From contig JBEVNX010000154.1 of assembly GCA_040507895.1 (NCBI GenBank), forward strand, positions 1 through 22,818: a stretch of DNA of 22,818 bases, written 5' to 3'. Position 1 is the stretch's first letter. Every line of letters starts with the position of its first letter. This document shows positions 13,085-20,830 of this stretch, piece by piece. The translations under genes and the position numbers were made by a program. The notes under the pieces were generated by a model that worked only from the letters and a program-made list of their open reading frames with translations, did not search any database and was not told the origin of the DNA. Origin of the DNA: JBEVNX01 sp040507895 (GTDB lineage: Bacteria > Desulfobacterota > Binatia > JACPRU01).

Positions 13085-15028
13085 ATGGCTGACCGCAAGA
13101 CGATCGAGGCGATGCTGGACGAGCAACGAACCTTTTCTCCGCCGGCGGATTTCCGCAGCAGCGCGGTCATAGCGAGCGACACGCCATACCGCGAGGCGAG
13201 CAGCGATCTCGAGGGCTTTTGGGCGAGGCTCGCCGCCGAAAAGCTCGACTGGATTCGCCGATGGGACGAGGTCCTGCGATGGGACCCACCTTGGGCGAAG
13301 TGGTTCGTCGGCGGCAAGATCAACGTCGCCGCCAATTGTCTCGACCGACACGTTTCCGCGGGCCACGGCGACCGGATTGCCTATCGCTGGCTCGGCGAGA
13401 AGGATGACGAGCGCACCGTCAGCTATGCGGATCTCCATCGTGAGGTTCAGAAGTTTGCCAACGTGCTCAAGGCGCTCGGCGTCGACAAGGGCGACCGTGT
13501 GGCGATCTACCTGCCGATGATCCCGGAGCTGCCGATCGCGATGCTGGCGTGCGCACGAATCGGCGCCGTGCACAGTGTGGTGTTCGGTGGATTCAGCTCC
13601 GAAGCGCTGCGCGACCGCATCCTCGATGCCGAGGCGAAGCTGTTGGTGACCGCCGATGGCGGCTACCGGCGGGGCGCGGTCGTGCCGCTCAAGACGAATG
13701 CGGATGCTTCGGTCGCCGAGACGCCTTCGATCCGGCACGTCGTCGTCGTGCGCCGCACAGGCGAGCACGTTCCGATGCGGGCGGGGCGCGACGTCTGGTG
13801 GCACGATGCCATGGCGAAGGCATCGAGCGAATGCCCCGCGGAGCCCATGGACAGCGAGGACATGCTGTACATCCTCTACACCAGCGGCACGACCGGCAAA
13901 CCGAAAGGCATCGTACACACCACCGCGGGCTATTTGCTCGGAGTGACGACGACGTTCCAATGGATCTTCGACTGGCGCGCGAGCGACGTTTACTGGTGCG
14001 CGGCCGACATCGGCTGGGTGACCGGCCACAGTTACATCGTCTACGGGCCGCTCTCGAGCGGCGCGACCTCGATCCTGTACGAGGGTACGCCCGACTATCC
14101 AGCCCGCGATCGTTGGTGGGAGATCGTCGAACGTTACCGGGTGAGCTTGATCTACATGGCGCCCACCGCCATACGCTCGTTCATGAAGTGGGGCACGGAG
14201 CTGCCCTCCCGGCGCGATCTCTCCTCGCTGCGATTGCTCGGCTCGGTCGGGGAGCCGATCAACCCGGAAGCATGGGTGTGGTACTACGATCACATCGGCC
14301 GGCGTCACTGCCCGATCGTCGACACGTGGTGGCAGACGGAGACCGGCTCGATCATGATCACGCCGCTACCCGGGATCACCACGCTCAAGCCCGGTTCGGC
14401 GACCAAGCCGTTCCCCGGCGTCGAGGCGGAGATCGTCGACGACCAAGGAAATCCGGCCAGCAGCGGCTACCTAGTCCTCAGGAAGCCGTGGCCCTCGATG
14501 GCGCGGACGCTCTACAAGGACCCCGAACGGTTCCGCCAGGTCTACTGGAGCCGCTTCCCGGGGATGTACTTCACCGGTGACGGCGCGAAGCGCGACGCCG
14601 ACGGCGACTACTGGCTGCTCGGCCGCGTCGACGACGTGATGAACGTCGCTGGACACCGCATCAGCACCTACGAAGTCGAGAGCGCGCTCGTCGATCACGC
14701 CGCGGTCGCCGAGGCGGCGGTCATCGGCAAGGCGCACGAGATCAAGGGGCAGGCGATCTCGGCGTTCGTGACGCTGAAGGAGGGGCGCCCGGGAACGCCG
14801 GATCTGATGAAAGAGCTGAAGGAGCACGTGGCCAAGAAGATCGGCGCGATCGCGCGTCCCGACGACATCATCTTCACGGCCGAGCTGCCGAAGACCCGCA
14901 GCGGCAAGATCATGAGGCGCCTCTTGCGGGACGTCGCGGAAGGGAGGGCGCTCGGCGATACGACGACGCTCGCCGACTCCGCGGTGGTGCATGGGCTCAA
15001 GGACAGGTACGAGGACAAGGAAGGGTGA
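13085..15028 (+). CDS. acs: Acetyl-CoA synthetase (AMP-forming)
   Basis: A 647-residue acyl-adenylate-forming enzyme, the usual length for Acs, converting acetate, ATP and CoA to acetyl-CoA. The N-terminal ACS segment leads to ARIGAVHSVVFGGFS (157-171). The ATP-binding loop is YTSGTTGKPKGIVHT (265-279). DTWWQTETG (413-421) includes the Trp that restricts the pocket to acetate-sized acids. YFTGDGAKRD and GRVDDVMNVAGHRIST (513-528) mark the hinge region. The C-terminal PKTRSGKIMRR carries Lys608, the lysine acetylated in regulated Acs enzymes. The start is ATG 13085, after a G-rich stretch with AAGG. An 84-base gap separates it from treT. Propionyl-CoA synthetase is a less likely alternative because of the WWQTETG motif. 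Confidence 0.92.
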   Translation: MADRKTIEAMLDEQRTFSPPADFRSSAVIASDTPYREASSDLEGFWARLAAEKLDWIRRWDEVLRWDPPWAKWFVGGKINVAANCLDRHVSAGHGDRIAYRWLGEKDDERTVSYADLHREVQKFANVLKALGVDKGDRVAIYLPMIPELPIAMLACARIGAVHSVVFGGFSSEALRDRILDAEAKLLVTADGGYRRGAVVPLKTNADASVAETPSIRHVVVVRRTGEHVPMRAGRDVWWHDAMAKASSECPAEPMDSEDMLYILYTSGTTGKPKGIVHTTAGYLLGVTTTFQWIFDWRASDVYWCAADIGWVTGHSYIVYGPLSSGATSILYEGTPDYPARDRWWEIVERYRVSLIYMAPTAIRSFMKWGTELPSRRDLSSLRLLGSVGEPINPEAWVWYYDHIGRRHCPIVDTWWQTETGSIMITPLPGITTLKPGSATKPFPGVEAEIVDDQGNPASSGYLVLRKPWPSMARTLYKDPERFRQVYWSRFPGMYFTGDGAKRDADGDYWLLGRVDDVMNVAGHRISTYEVESALVDHAAVAEAAVIGKAHEIKGQAISAFVTLKEGRPGTPDLMKELKEHVAKKIGAIARPDDIIFTAELPKTRSGKIMRRLLRDVAEGRALGDTTTLADSAVVHGLKDRYEDKEG

Positions 15029-15103
15029 AACGCGCGACTCGGGGCGTCCTCCGCGCCTCCGGGACGAGCGCGCCGCCGTCGAGACGAACGACGAGCCGTA
15101 AAC

Positions 15104-15916
15104 TCAGGTGATGCGCAACGCCTCGTTCATGCTGCCGCTGCGGAAGCCTCGGGGGTCGATCTCGACCTCGGTGAAGCCGACGGATCGCAGATGCGCTTCG
15201 AGTTCCGCACGTAGCGGAGGGGCGCTGAGGCGAGCAATCTCTTCGCGCGGCACTTCCACGCGCGCTCGGTCGCCGTAATAGCGCACGCGGCATTCGCGGA
15301 AGCCGTGCGCGCGGAGCCACTTCTCTCCTTGCGACACCCTTGCGAGTCCTTCCGGCGTGATCGCCGTGCCGTAGGGAAAGCGCGAAGAGAGACACGGGCT
15401 CGCCGGCCTGTCGAAGCTTCGCAGGCCGAGCTCTCGGCTGAGCTTGCGGATCTCCGGCTTGCCGAGCGATGCCTCGGCCAGCGGGTGGCGGACCGTGCGC
15501 TCGGCCGCCGCCCGGAGGCCTGGACGGTAGTCGGCGAGATCGTCGGCGTTGACCCCGTCGACGATCCACGGAATCGCCCGGCGGAGGGCTTCGGCCGCGG
15601 CGATCTCGTAGAGGTTCGACTTGCAGAAGTAGCAGCGATTGGTCGGGTTCGCTCGGTAGTTCGGGATGTCGAGCTCGTTGACGTGGACGACGACGTGCTC
15701 GATCGCGAGCTCGCACGCGAGCTCGATGGCCTCCGCGGTGTCCTCGTCGGGGTTGGTCGGGGAGACGGTGGTCAGCGCGATCGCTCCGTCACCGAGCACG
15801 TCGTGGGCGACGCGCGTCATCAGGCTCGAATCGACGCCGCCGGAGAAACACACCAACACGCGTCCCATCTCGCCGAGGGAGCGCCTGAGTTCGGAGAGCT
15901 TCCGCTCCGCGCTCAT
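15104..15916 (-). CDS. larE: LarE-type ATP-dependent sacrificial sulfur transferase
   Basis: A 270-residue PP-loop ATPase of the LarE family. In lactate racemase maturation, LarE activates the pyridinium carboxylate precursor with ATP and donates sulfur. The PP-loop is CFSGGVDSS (23-31). TNRCYFCKSNLY (92-103) and DGVNADDLADYRPG (120-133) are family motifs. SPCLSSRFPYGT (173-184) contains Cys175, equivalent to the sacrificial cysteine of Lactobacillus LarE. No extra cysteine cluster typical of iron-sulfur LarE versions follows it, so the single-turnover type is likely. Its ATG overlaps the cysK stop (ATGA, 15913-15916). No larB, larC or larA is nearby, so its acceptor here may not be lactate racemase cofactor. 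The gene is convergent with acs across 75 bases. Confidence 0.9.
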   Translation of the reverse strand: MSAERKLSELRRSLGEMGRVLVCFSGGVDSSLMTRVAHDVLGDGAIALTTVSPTNPDEDTAEAIELACELAIEHVVVHVNELDIPNYRANPTNRCYFCKSNLYEIAAAEALRRAIPWIVDGVNADDLADYRPGLRAAAERTVRHPLAEASLGKPEIRKLSRELGLRSFDRPASPCLSSRFPYGTAITPEGLARVSQGEKWLRAHGFRECRVRYYGDRARVEVPREEIARLSAPPLRAELEAHLRSVGFTEVEIDPRGFRSGSMNEALRIT

Positions 15917-16851
15917 ATTCCCTCTGCTTGAAACACTTCGGTAGTGAGATATCTCTCGCCCGTGTCGCAGAACACCGTGAGCACGATCTTGCCGGGGCCG
16001 AGCCGCTTGGCGACCTGCAGCGCGGCGCAGCAATTGGCTCCGGACGAGATGCCGAGCAACATGCCCTCTTCGCGGGCGAGGCGCCTCGTGAAGTGCGAGG
16101 CGTCCTCGTCGGTCACGGTCAAGACTTCGTCGACGACCTTCGGGTTGAAGTTTTCGGGGATGAATCCCGCGCCGATGCCTTGGATCTTGTGGTAACCGGG
16201 CTTGCCGCCGGAGATGACCGGAGAGGCCGCCGGCTCGACCGCGACCACGCGCGTGCCGGGACGCTTCTGCTTGAGAACCTCACCCACGCCGGTGATCGTG
16301 CCGCCGGTGCCGACGCCGGTGACGAACGCGTCGAGGCGAGGCAGCTGTTCGAGGATCTCCTGGGCCGTGGTGCGCCGGTGCATATCCGGATTCGCCGGGT
16401 TCACGAACTGCTGCGGCATGAAATACTCGGGATGCTCGAGAAGGATCTCCTCCGCCTTGTGAATCGCGCCGTGCATGCCGCGCGTATCGGGCGTGAGGAT
16501 CAGCGTCGCACCGTAGGCGGCGAGCAGACTCCGCCGCTCCTCGCTCATGGTGTCGGGCATGGTGAGGATCAGTCGATAGCCGCGGACCGCGCAAACCAGA
16601 GCGAGGCCAATCCCCGTGTTACCGCTGGTCGGCTCGATGATCGTGTCGCCGACTTTGAGGCGGCCGTCGCGCTCCGCCGCCTCGATCATGTTGAGGCAAA
16701 TGCGATCCTTTACCGATCCGCCGGGGTTCATCGCTTCGACCTTCGCCCACACCTCCGCGTGCTCGGGGCCTGGAATCCTCCGCAGCCGCACCACCGGCGT
16801 CGACCCGACGAGCTCGAGGGGCGTTTGTGCAACCTGGCAGGGCTTCGGCAT
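15913..16851 (-). CDS. cysK: Cysteine synthase A (O-acetylserine sulfhydrylase), PLP-dependent
   Basis: A 312-residue fold-type II PLP enzyme that makes L-cysteine from O-acetylserine and sulfide. The PLP lysine is Lys48 in NPGGSVKDR. PTSGNTG (74-80) binds the substrate carboxylate and GVGTGGT (178-184) binds the cofactor phosphate. The C-terminal GISSGAN carries the serine that contacts the PLP nitrogen. Length and motifs match CysK/CysM; the IQGIGAGFIP segment favours CysK. The chosen ATG 16851 fits the family start and lies about 27 bases after the predicted transcription start, with no clear Shine-Dalgarno sequence. In-frame codons upstream (to 17031) are Arg-rich and unlikely to be translated. 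It is coupled to larE by a four-base overlap. Confidence 0.94.
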   Translation of the reverse strand: MPKPCQVAQTPLELVGSTPVVRLRRIPGPEHAEVWAKVEAMNPGGSVKDRICLNMIEAAERDGRLKVGDTIIEPTSGNTGIGLALVCAVRGYRLILTMPDTMSEERRSLLAAYGATLILTPDTRGMHGAIHKAEEILLEHPEYFMPQQFVNPANPDMHRRTTAQEILEQLPRLDAFVTGVGTGGTITGVGEVLKQKRPGTRVVAVEPAASPVISGGKPGYHKIQGIGAGFIPENFNPKVVDEVLTVTDEDASHFTRRLAREEGMLLGISSGANCCAALQVAKRLGPGKIVLTVFCDTGERYLTTEVFQAEGI

Positions 16852-16884
16852 CAGGGGGAGGCGAACGAAGGTCGACGCCGCGGA

Positions 16885-16913
16885 ATGATATCGGCGAGGT
16901 TCCGGAGTGTCAA
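16885..16913 (-). promoter_or_regulatory. Sigma-70-type promoter of cysK-larE
   Basis: On the minus strand a perfect TTGACA (complement of 16908-16913) is followed after exactly 17 bases by TATCAT (complement of 16885-16890), five of six matches to TATAAT. Transcription would start near 16877-16879, giving a leader of about 27 bases before ATG 16851. It is the best promoter by consensus in the window. It lies in the divergent gap before the GT9 gene, partly inside that gene's possible leader. Confidence 0.75.
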
Positions 16914-16964
16914 ACTCGATGCTGCGTGCGAGCCTCTTCGGCCGCTGGCGTCGCGAGGAGCGGT

Positions 16965-17891
16965 GTGAGCTCTCGCGTGCTCGTCGTGTTTCCCGGGGCG
17001 CTCGGCGATCTCGTGTGTCTCGTGCCGGCACTTCGCGAGCTCGCGCGGCGCCATGGGTCGGCGCCGGTGCTGCTCTGCAAGGGAAACCTCGCGCCCTTGG
17101 TGGCGGCGGCGGGCTTGGCCGCAGCTGAGTCGATCGAGCGGCGGGAAGCGAGCTGGCTCTTCTCGCGGGAGCCGCCGCCGGAGGCGGCTACGTTCTTCGG
17201 CGCCTTCTCGTCGATCGAGTCGTTCACCGGGGCGGGCGTCGCCGAGGTCGAGCGCAATCTGTCCCGGTGGACGGGAGGCGCGGCGCGGGTGCATCCGTTC
17301 CGCCCGTCGGAGCGCATGCATCTCGCCGAACATTTTCTTCGCTCGATCGGAGTGTCACGAGCACCCGAAGAGCCCTTCGACGCCCATCTCGAGATGGCGC
17401 CCGAGGTCTTGGCGGTCGCGGCGGCCCGATGGGGCAGTCGGCGCCGGCCGCTCCTGGTGGTCCATCCAGGAAGCGGCGGGTTCGCGAAGCGATGGTCGCG
17501 CGGGGGCTTCGAGCGAGTCGCGAACCGCTGGCTAGAACGTGGCGGCGGCATCGTCCTTCTTCTAGGTGCCGCGGAAGGGTCGACGGAGGCGAAGGCCTGG
17601 AGTGCGAAGGGGTTCGAGGTGGCGAGCGGCATGGACCTCGTCGCAGTGGCCGCGCTCCTAAGCGTTGCCGACGCGTATCTCGGAAACGACTCCGGCGTGA
17701 GCCATCTCGCGTCGGTGGTCGGTGCGCGCGGCGTGGCGTTGTTCGGTCCGACGGATCCGCGCCGCTGGGGGCCGCTGTGTCCGGGCGTACGAGCGGTGGT
17801 GCTCGAACCGTGGTCGACCACCGACGAGAATCCACCGGCGGGTGTGATCGATGCGGTCGAGCACGCCCTCGACGTCTGCTTGACAAGATAA
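16965..17891 (+). CDS. Glycosyltransferase family 9 (heptosyltransferase-like)
   Basis: A 308-residue GT-B protein of family 9, which includes the ADP-heptose:LPS heptosyltransferases of the inner core. The N-terminal motif is VFPGALGDLVCLVPALREL, with the GxxGD turn. In the C-terminal half, LLVVHPGSGGFAKRWS and YLGNDSGVSHLASVVGARGVALFGPTDPRRWGP form the nucleotide-sugar site. At 308 residues it is slightly shorter than WaaC/WaaF. The start is GTG 16965, with GAGGAG at 16955-16960; a longer in-frame version from 16827 would run through the cysK promoter and is unlikely. The donor sugar cannot be told from sequence. It heads an envelope-related run on this strand, with 56 bases before htpX. 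Confidence 0.88.
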   Translation: MSSRVLVVFPGALGDLVCLVPALRELARRHGSAPVLLCKGNLAPLVAAAGLAAAESIERREASWLFSREPPPEAATFFGAFSSIESFTGAGVAEVERNLSRWTGGAARVHPFRPSERMHLAEHFLRSIGVSRAPEEPFDAHLEMAPEVLAVAAARWGSRRRPLLVVHPGSGGFAKRWSRGGFERVANRWLERGGGIVLLLGAAEGSTEAKAWSAKGFEVASGMDLVAVAALLSVADAYLGNDSGVSHLASVVGARGVALFGPTDPRRWGPLCPGVRAVVLEPWSTTDENPPAGVIDAVEHALDVCLTR

Positions 17892-17904
17892 AACCTCGCC
17901 ATTA

Positions 17905-17922
17905 GCTTCCCGACTTGGAAGC
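17905..17922 (+). other. Hairpin in the leader of htpX
   Basis: GCTTCC (17905-17910), a six-base loop CGACTT, and GGAAGC (17917-17922) form a perfect 6-bp stem between the GT9 stop and the htpX start. There is no T-run after it, so it is not a classic terminator. It may be chance or a weak attenuating or protective structure. Confidence 0.3.
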
Positions 17923-17947
17923 GACCCACGGAGAGTCGATCTCGCGT

Positions 17948-18808
17948 ATGTCCTCCACCCTCAAGACCACATTCCTCCTCGGCTCGCTCACAGGGCTGAT
18001 GCTCCTGTTCGGGCAGTTGCTGGGCGGGAGCCAGGGCGTCACCTGGGCGCTGGTGATGGCCGCGGTCATGAACCTGGGTAGTTACTGGTTCTCCGACAAG
18101 ATCGTGCTGGCGAGCTACGGAGCGAAGCCCATCGAAGAATCGGAGGCACCGGAGCTCTACGCGATCGTTCGTCGCCTGTCCCAGAAGGCGAACGTACCGA
18201 TGCCGCGCGTCTACCTCATCCCGACGGACTCACCGAACGCGTTCGCGACCGGGAGAAATCCGCAGCATGCCGTCGTCGCCGTGACGAGCGGGATTCTCCG
18301 CCTGCTCAGCTGGGAAGAGCTTGAAGGGGTACTGGCGCACGAGCTCGGCCACGTGTTCAACCGGGATATTCTCGTCAGCTCGATCGCCGCCACGCTGGCG
18401 GGGGCGGTGATGTGGTTGGCCAGCATGGCGCGCTGGGGAGCGATGTTTGGGGTCGGCGGTCGCGACGACCGAGACGATCGCGGCAACGGCTTCGCGCTCA
18501 TCATCATGGCGCTGCTCGCGCCGTTCGCGGCCATGCTCATCCAGCTTGCCGTGTCGCGGTCGCGAGAGTACGGGGCCGACGAGAGCGGAGCGCGCCTGTG
18601 TGGGAATCCGAGGGCGCTCGCCTCGGCGCTCGAGAAGCTAGCCATTCAGTCCGGCCGCGTTCCGCTGGCGGCAAGCCCGCAAACCGCGCATCTCTTCATC
18701 GTCAACCCCCTGTCCGGTCGATTCCTCGAGAGCTTGTTCAGCACTCATCCGCCGATCGAGGAGCGCATCGAGCGGCTTCGTCGGATGCAGCTCGGCTTCC
18801 AGCGCTGA
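17948..18808 (+). CDS. htpX: HtpX-type membrane zinc metalloprotease
   Basis: A 286-residue M48 metalloprotease of the inner membrane that degrades misfolded membrane proteins. Two hydrophobic segments lie near the N terminus (about 8-24 and 31-48) and two more at about 143-160 and 182-203. The zinc site is HELGH (131-135) followed by FNRDI, with the third ligand Glu207 in SREYGAD. PNAFATG (97-103) is the family strand motif. ATG 17948 is the natural family start; GGAGAG lies 12 bases upstream, which is a long spacing, and an in-frame TTG at 17915 is an alternative. In gammaproteobacteria htpX is under the Cpx envelope stress response. Here it precedes a DUF1844 gene and degP, so shared envelope stress control is plausible but unproven. 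Confidence 0.94.
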   Translation: MSSTLKTTFLLGSLTGLMLLFGQLLGGSQGVTWALVMAAVMNLGSYWFSDKIVLASYGAKPIEESEAPELYAIVRRLSQKANVPMPRVYLIPTDSPNAFATGRNPQHAVVAVTSGILRLLSWEELEGVLAHELGHVFNRDILVSSIAATLAGAVMWLASMARWGAMFGVGGRDDRDDRGNGFALIIMALLAPFAAMLIQLAVSRSREYGADESGARLCGNPRALASALEKLAIQSGRVPLAASPQTAHLFIVNPLSGRFLESLFSTHPPIEERIERLRRMQLGFQR

Positions 18809-18816
18809 GGCAGGAC

Positions 18817-19233
18817 GTGGCCGAGGACAGCGAGCAGTCCAAGGGTTTTCAGGTCAAGGATCGCCGGCGCTTCACCGATACGGGCGATGTGCGAGAGGAC
18901 GCGCCGAAGACGGAGGAGCCTGTATTCTCGGCTGACGCCGGCACGCCGACTCTCGCGCCTGAGCCCCCGGTACACACTCACGAGCCACTCGATATCACGC
19001 TCAGCACGTTCCTGATGAGCCTGAGCACGCAAGCCCTGATGTGTCTCGGCGAGATTCCCAACCCCCTGACGGACAAGACCGAGATGGATCTCGATGCCGT
19101 GCGTGAGTTCATCGACATCATCAGCATGCTCCAGGAAAAAACGCGCGGCAACGTCGACCCCGCCGAAGCTCGCTTGTTCGAAAAGGTCCTCTACGACCTG
19201 CGGATCCGCTTCGTCGAGAAAGCTCGGAAGTAG
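18817..19233 (+). CDS. DUF1844 domain-containing protein
   Basis: A 138-residue protein. The first half (to about 65) is polar and Pro-rich, probably disordered. The second half is the DUF1844 domain: TLSTFLMSLSTQALMCLGEI, then a helical segment DLDAVREFIDIISMLQEKT, then AEARLFEKVLYDLRIRFV. The domain is common and uncharacterised in deltaproteobacteria-related and Planctomycetes-type genomes. It has no signal peptide or zinc motif. The start is GTG 18817, eight bases after the htpX stop, with GAGG six bases upstream. It lies between htpX and degP with gaps of 8 and 17 bases, so the three are likely one operon. Confidence 0.87.
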   Translation: MAEDSEQSKGFQVKDRRRFTDTGDVREDAPKTEEPVFSADAGTPTLAPEPPVHTHEPLDITLSTFLMSLSTQALMCLGEIPNPLTDKTEMDLDAVREFIDIISMLQEKTRGNVDPAEARLFEKVLYDLRIRFVEKARK

Positions 19234-19250
19234 CTCCACAGGAGGAGAAA

Positions 19251-20747
19251 GTGCGCACATCGCGGTGGCGGGCCGCGGCCGGAGGGGGGGCTGCGCTCGC
19301 TGGTTTGCTCGTCTGGCTTCATTCCTCTCCGGCGAGTGCGATCAACTTGTTCGGCAACGAGGAAGAAAAGCCGGCGGCGAGGCCGGGCGAGCCGAGCGCC
19401 GGATTGACGCTGCCGAACTTCGTCGATCTGGCGAAGCGAAACTTTCCAGCCGTCGTGAACATTTCCACCACCTCCACCGACGGTGAGGCCGATAGCCACG
19501 GCCCCGGAGGTACGCCGCGCAACGCACCCGGGGATCCGTCCTGGGAGCCGTTCGAACGCTTCTTCGGTCCGGGACAGCTGCCGAGGCGTCCGTTCAAGCA
19601 GAAGAGCCTCGGCTCGGGATTCGTCATCGACAAGCAGGGATCGATTCTCACCAACAATCACGTCGTCGAGGACGCCGAGGAGATCGTCGTCAGACTCTCC
19701 GACGGCACGGAGCACAAGGCCAAGCTGCTCGGCCGTGACAAGAAGACCGACATCGCCCTCATCCGGATCGACAAGGCGCCCGCCGTGGTGCCGGTCGTGT
19801 TCGGCGATTCCGACCGGCTCGAGGTCGGCGAGTGGGTGATGGCGATCGGCAATCCATTCGGTCTGGAGAACACGGTGACGGCGGGCATCGTCAGCGCCAA
19901 GGGGCGGCACATCGGCGCAGGGCCCTACGACAATTTCATCCAGACCGATGCGTCCATCAATCCCGGCAACTCGGGGGGACCCCTCATCAATCTTCGCGGC
20001 GAAGTGGTCGGCATCAACAGCGCGATCTACAGCCGTAGCGGCGGCAACATCGGGATCGGGTTCGCGAGCCCGATCAACATCGCCAAGGAGCTGCTCCCCG
20101 ACCTCGAAAGCCTGGGGCACGTGACGCGCGGTTGGCTAGGCGTGTTGGTGCAGAAGGTCACACCGGAGATCGCCGACTCGCTCGGCTTGACCGAGTCTTC
20201 GGGGGCCCTGGTGGCCGACGTCATGAAGGACGGGCCCGCCCGGGAGGCCGGAATCCAGGTGGGAGACGTGATCGTCGAATTCAACGGCAGCCCCGTGAAG
20301 GACTCGGTCGATCTGCCGCTGCTGGTTGCCCGTACGCCCGTCGGCAAAGTCGTCAAGGTGAAGGTGAGGCGTGGCAAGACCAAAAGGTCGATCGAGGTCA
20401 AGGTTCAGCAACTGAAAGATGACGAGGTCGAGGTGGCGAATGCTGCAAACGAAGGCGACGACCTCGGCCTCACGGTGCTGGACGTGACACCGCAGATCGC
20501 CGAATCGCTCGGTCTCGATGCGTCGACCCACGCCGTCGTGGTGGCCGGCGTCGCTCCGGGGAGTGCCGCGGACGAGGCGCGGCTGAGGCGAGGCGACGTG
20601 ATCCTCGAAGTGAATCGCAAGGCGGTGAAGGATTCGGCGGCGTTTCGCGCGGCCGCGAGGGGAGCGGACAAAGGCAAAAGCCTGCTGCTCTTGGTCAAAC
20701 GCGGCGACAGCACGATCTTCCTGGCCTTGAAGCGCGACCAGTCGTAG
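19251..20747 (+). CDS. degP: Do/DegP family periplasmic serine protease with two PDZ domains
   Basis: A 498-residue HtrA-type protease and chaperone of the periplasm. The signal peptide covers about residues 1-30 (hydrophobic core 12-23, cut after ASA). A trypsin-like domain follows with catalytic His137 (TNNHVVED), Asp167 (KKTDIAL) and Ser241 (NPGNSGGP). PDZ1 spans about 290-385 (GWLGVLVQKVTPEIADSLG, GDVIVEFNG) and PDZ2 about 405-495 (LGLTVLDVTPQIAESLGL, GDVILEVNRKAV). Two PDZ domains and this length match the DegP/DegQ/MucD group. The start is GTG 19251, with AGGAGGAG at 19240-19247. It probably belongs to the htpX-DUF1844 operon, and the genes together handle misfolded envelope proteins. 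Confidence 0.95.
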   Translation: MRTSRWRAAAGGGAALAGLLVWLHSSPASAINLFGNEEEKPAARPGEPSAGLTLPNFVDLAKRNFPAVVNISTTSTDGEADSHGPGGTPRNAPGDPSWEPFERFFGPGQLPRRPFKQKSLGSGFVIDKQGSILTNNHVVEDAEEIVVRLSDGTEHKAKLLGRDKKTDIALIRIDKAPAVVPVVFGDSDRLEVGEWVMAIGNPFGLENTVTAGIVSAKGRHIGAGPYDNFIQTDASINPGNSGGPLINLRGEVVGINSAIYSRSGGNIGIGFASPINIAKELLPDLESLGHVTRGWLGVLVQKVTPEIADSLGLTESSGALVADVMKDGPAREAGIQVGDVIVEFNGSPVKDSVDLPLLVARTPVGKVVKVKVRRGKTKRSIEVKVQQLKDDEVEVANAANEGDDLGLTVLDVTPQIAESLGLDASTHAVVVAGVAPGSAADEARLRRGDVILEVNRKAVKDSAAFRAAARGADKGKSLLLLVKRGDSTIFLALKRDQS

Positions 20748-20830
20748 CCCCTCGCATGTCGATCGCCGGTGCCGATGAAGCGGACGCGCATGCGCCGGCT
20801 TCCTGTCGTTGAAGGAAGAGGGCCGGCGGC

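Noticed and set aside
12893..14308. A 471-codon open frame on the minus strand across treT and acs
   Set aside because: It spans the gap between two well-supported plus-strand genes and has only shadow composition.
15029..15103. Terminator between the convergent acs and larE genes
   Set aside because: I looked for a GC stem with a T-run on either strand and found none.
15928..16968. A 346-codon open frame on the plus strand opposite cysK
   Set aside because: CysK has all the PLP-enzyme motifs on the other strand; this frame also covers the cysK promoter.
20786..20795. Palindrome GCGCATGCGC between degP and the PBP gene as a terminator
   Set aside because: A perfect palindrome with no loop and no following T-run does not make an intrinsic terminator. 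It is expected by chance in this composition.
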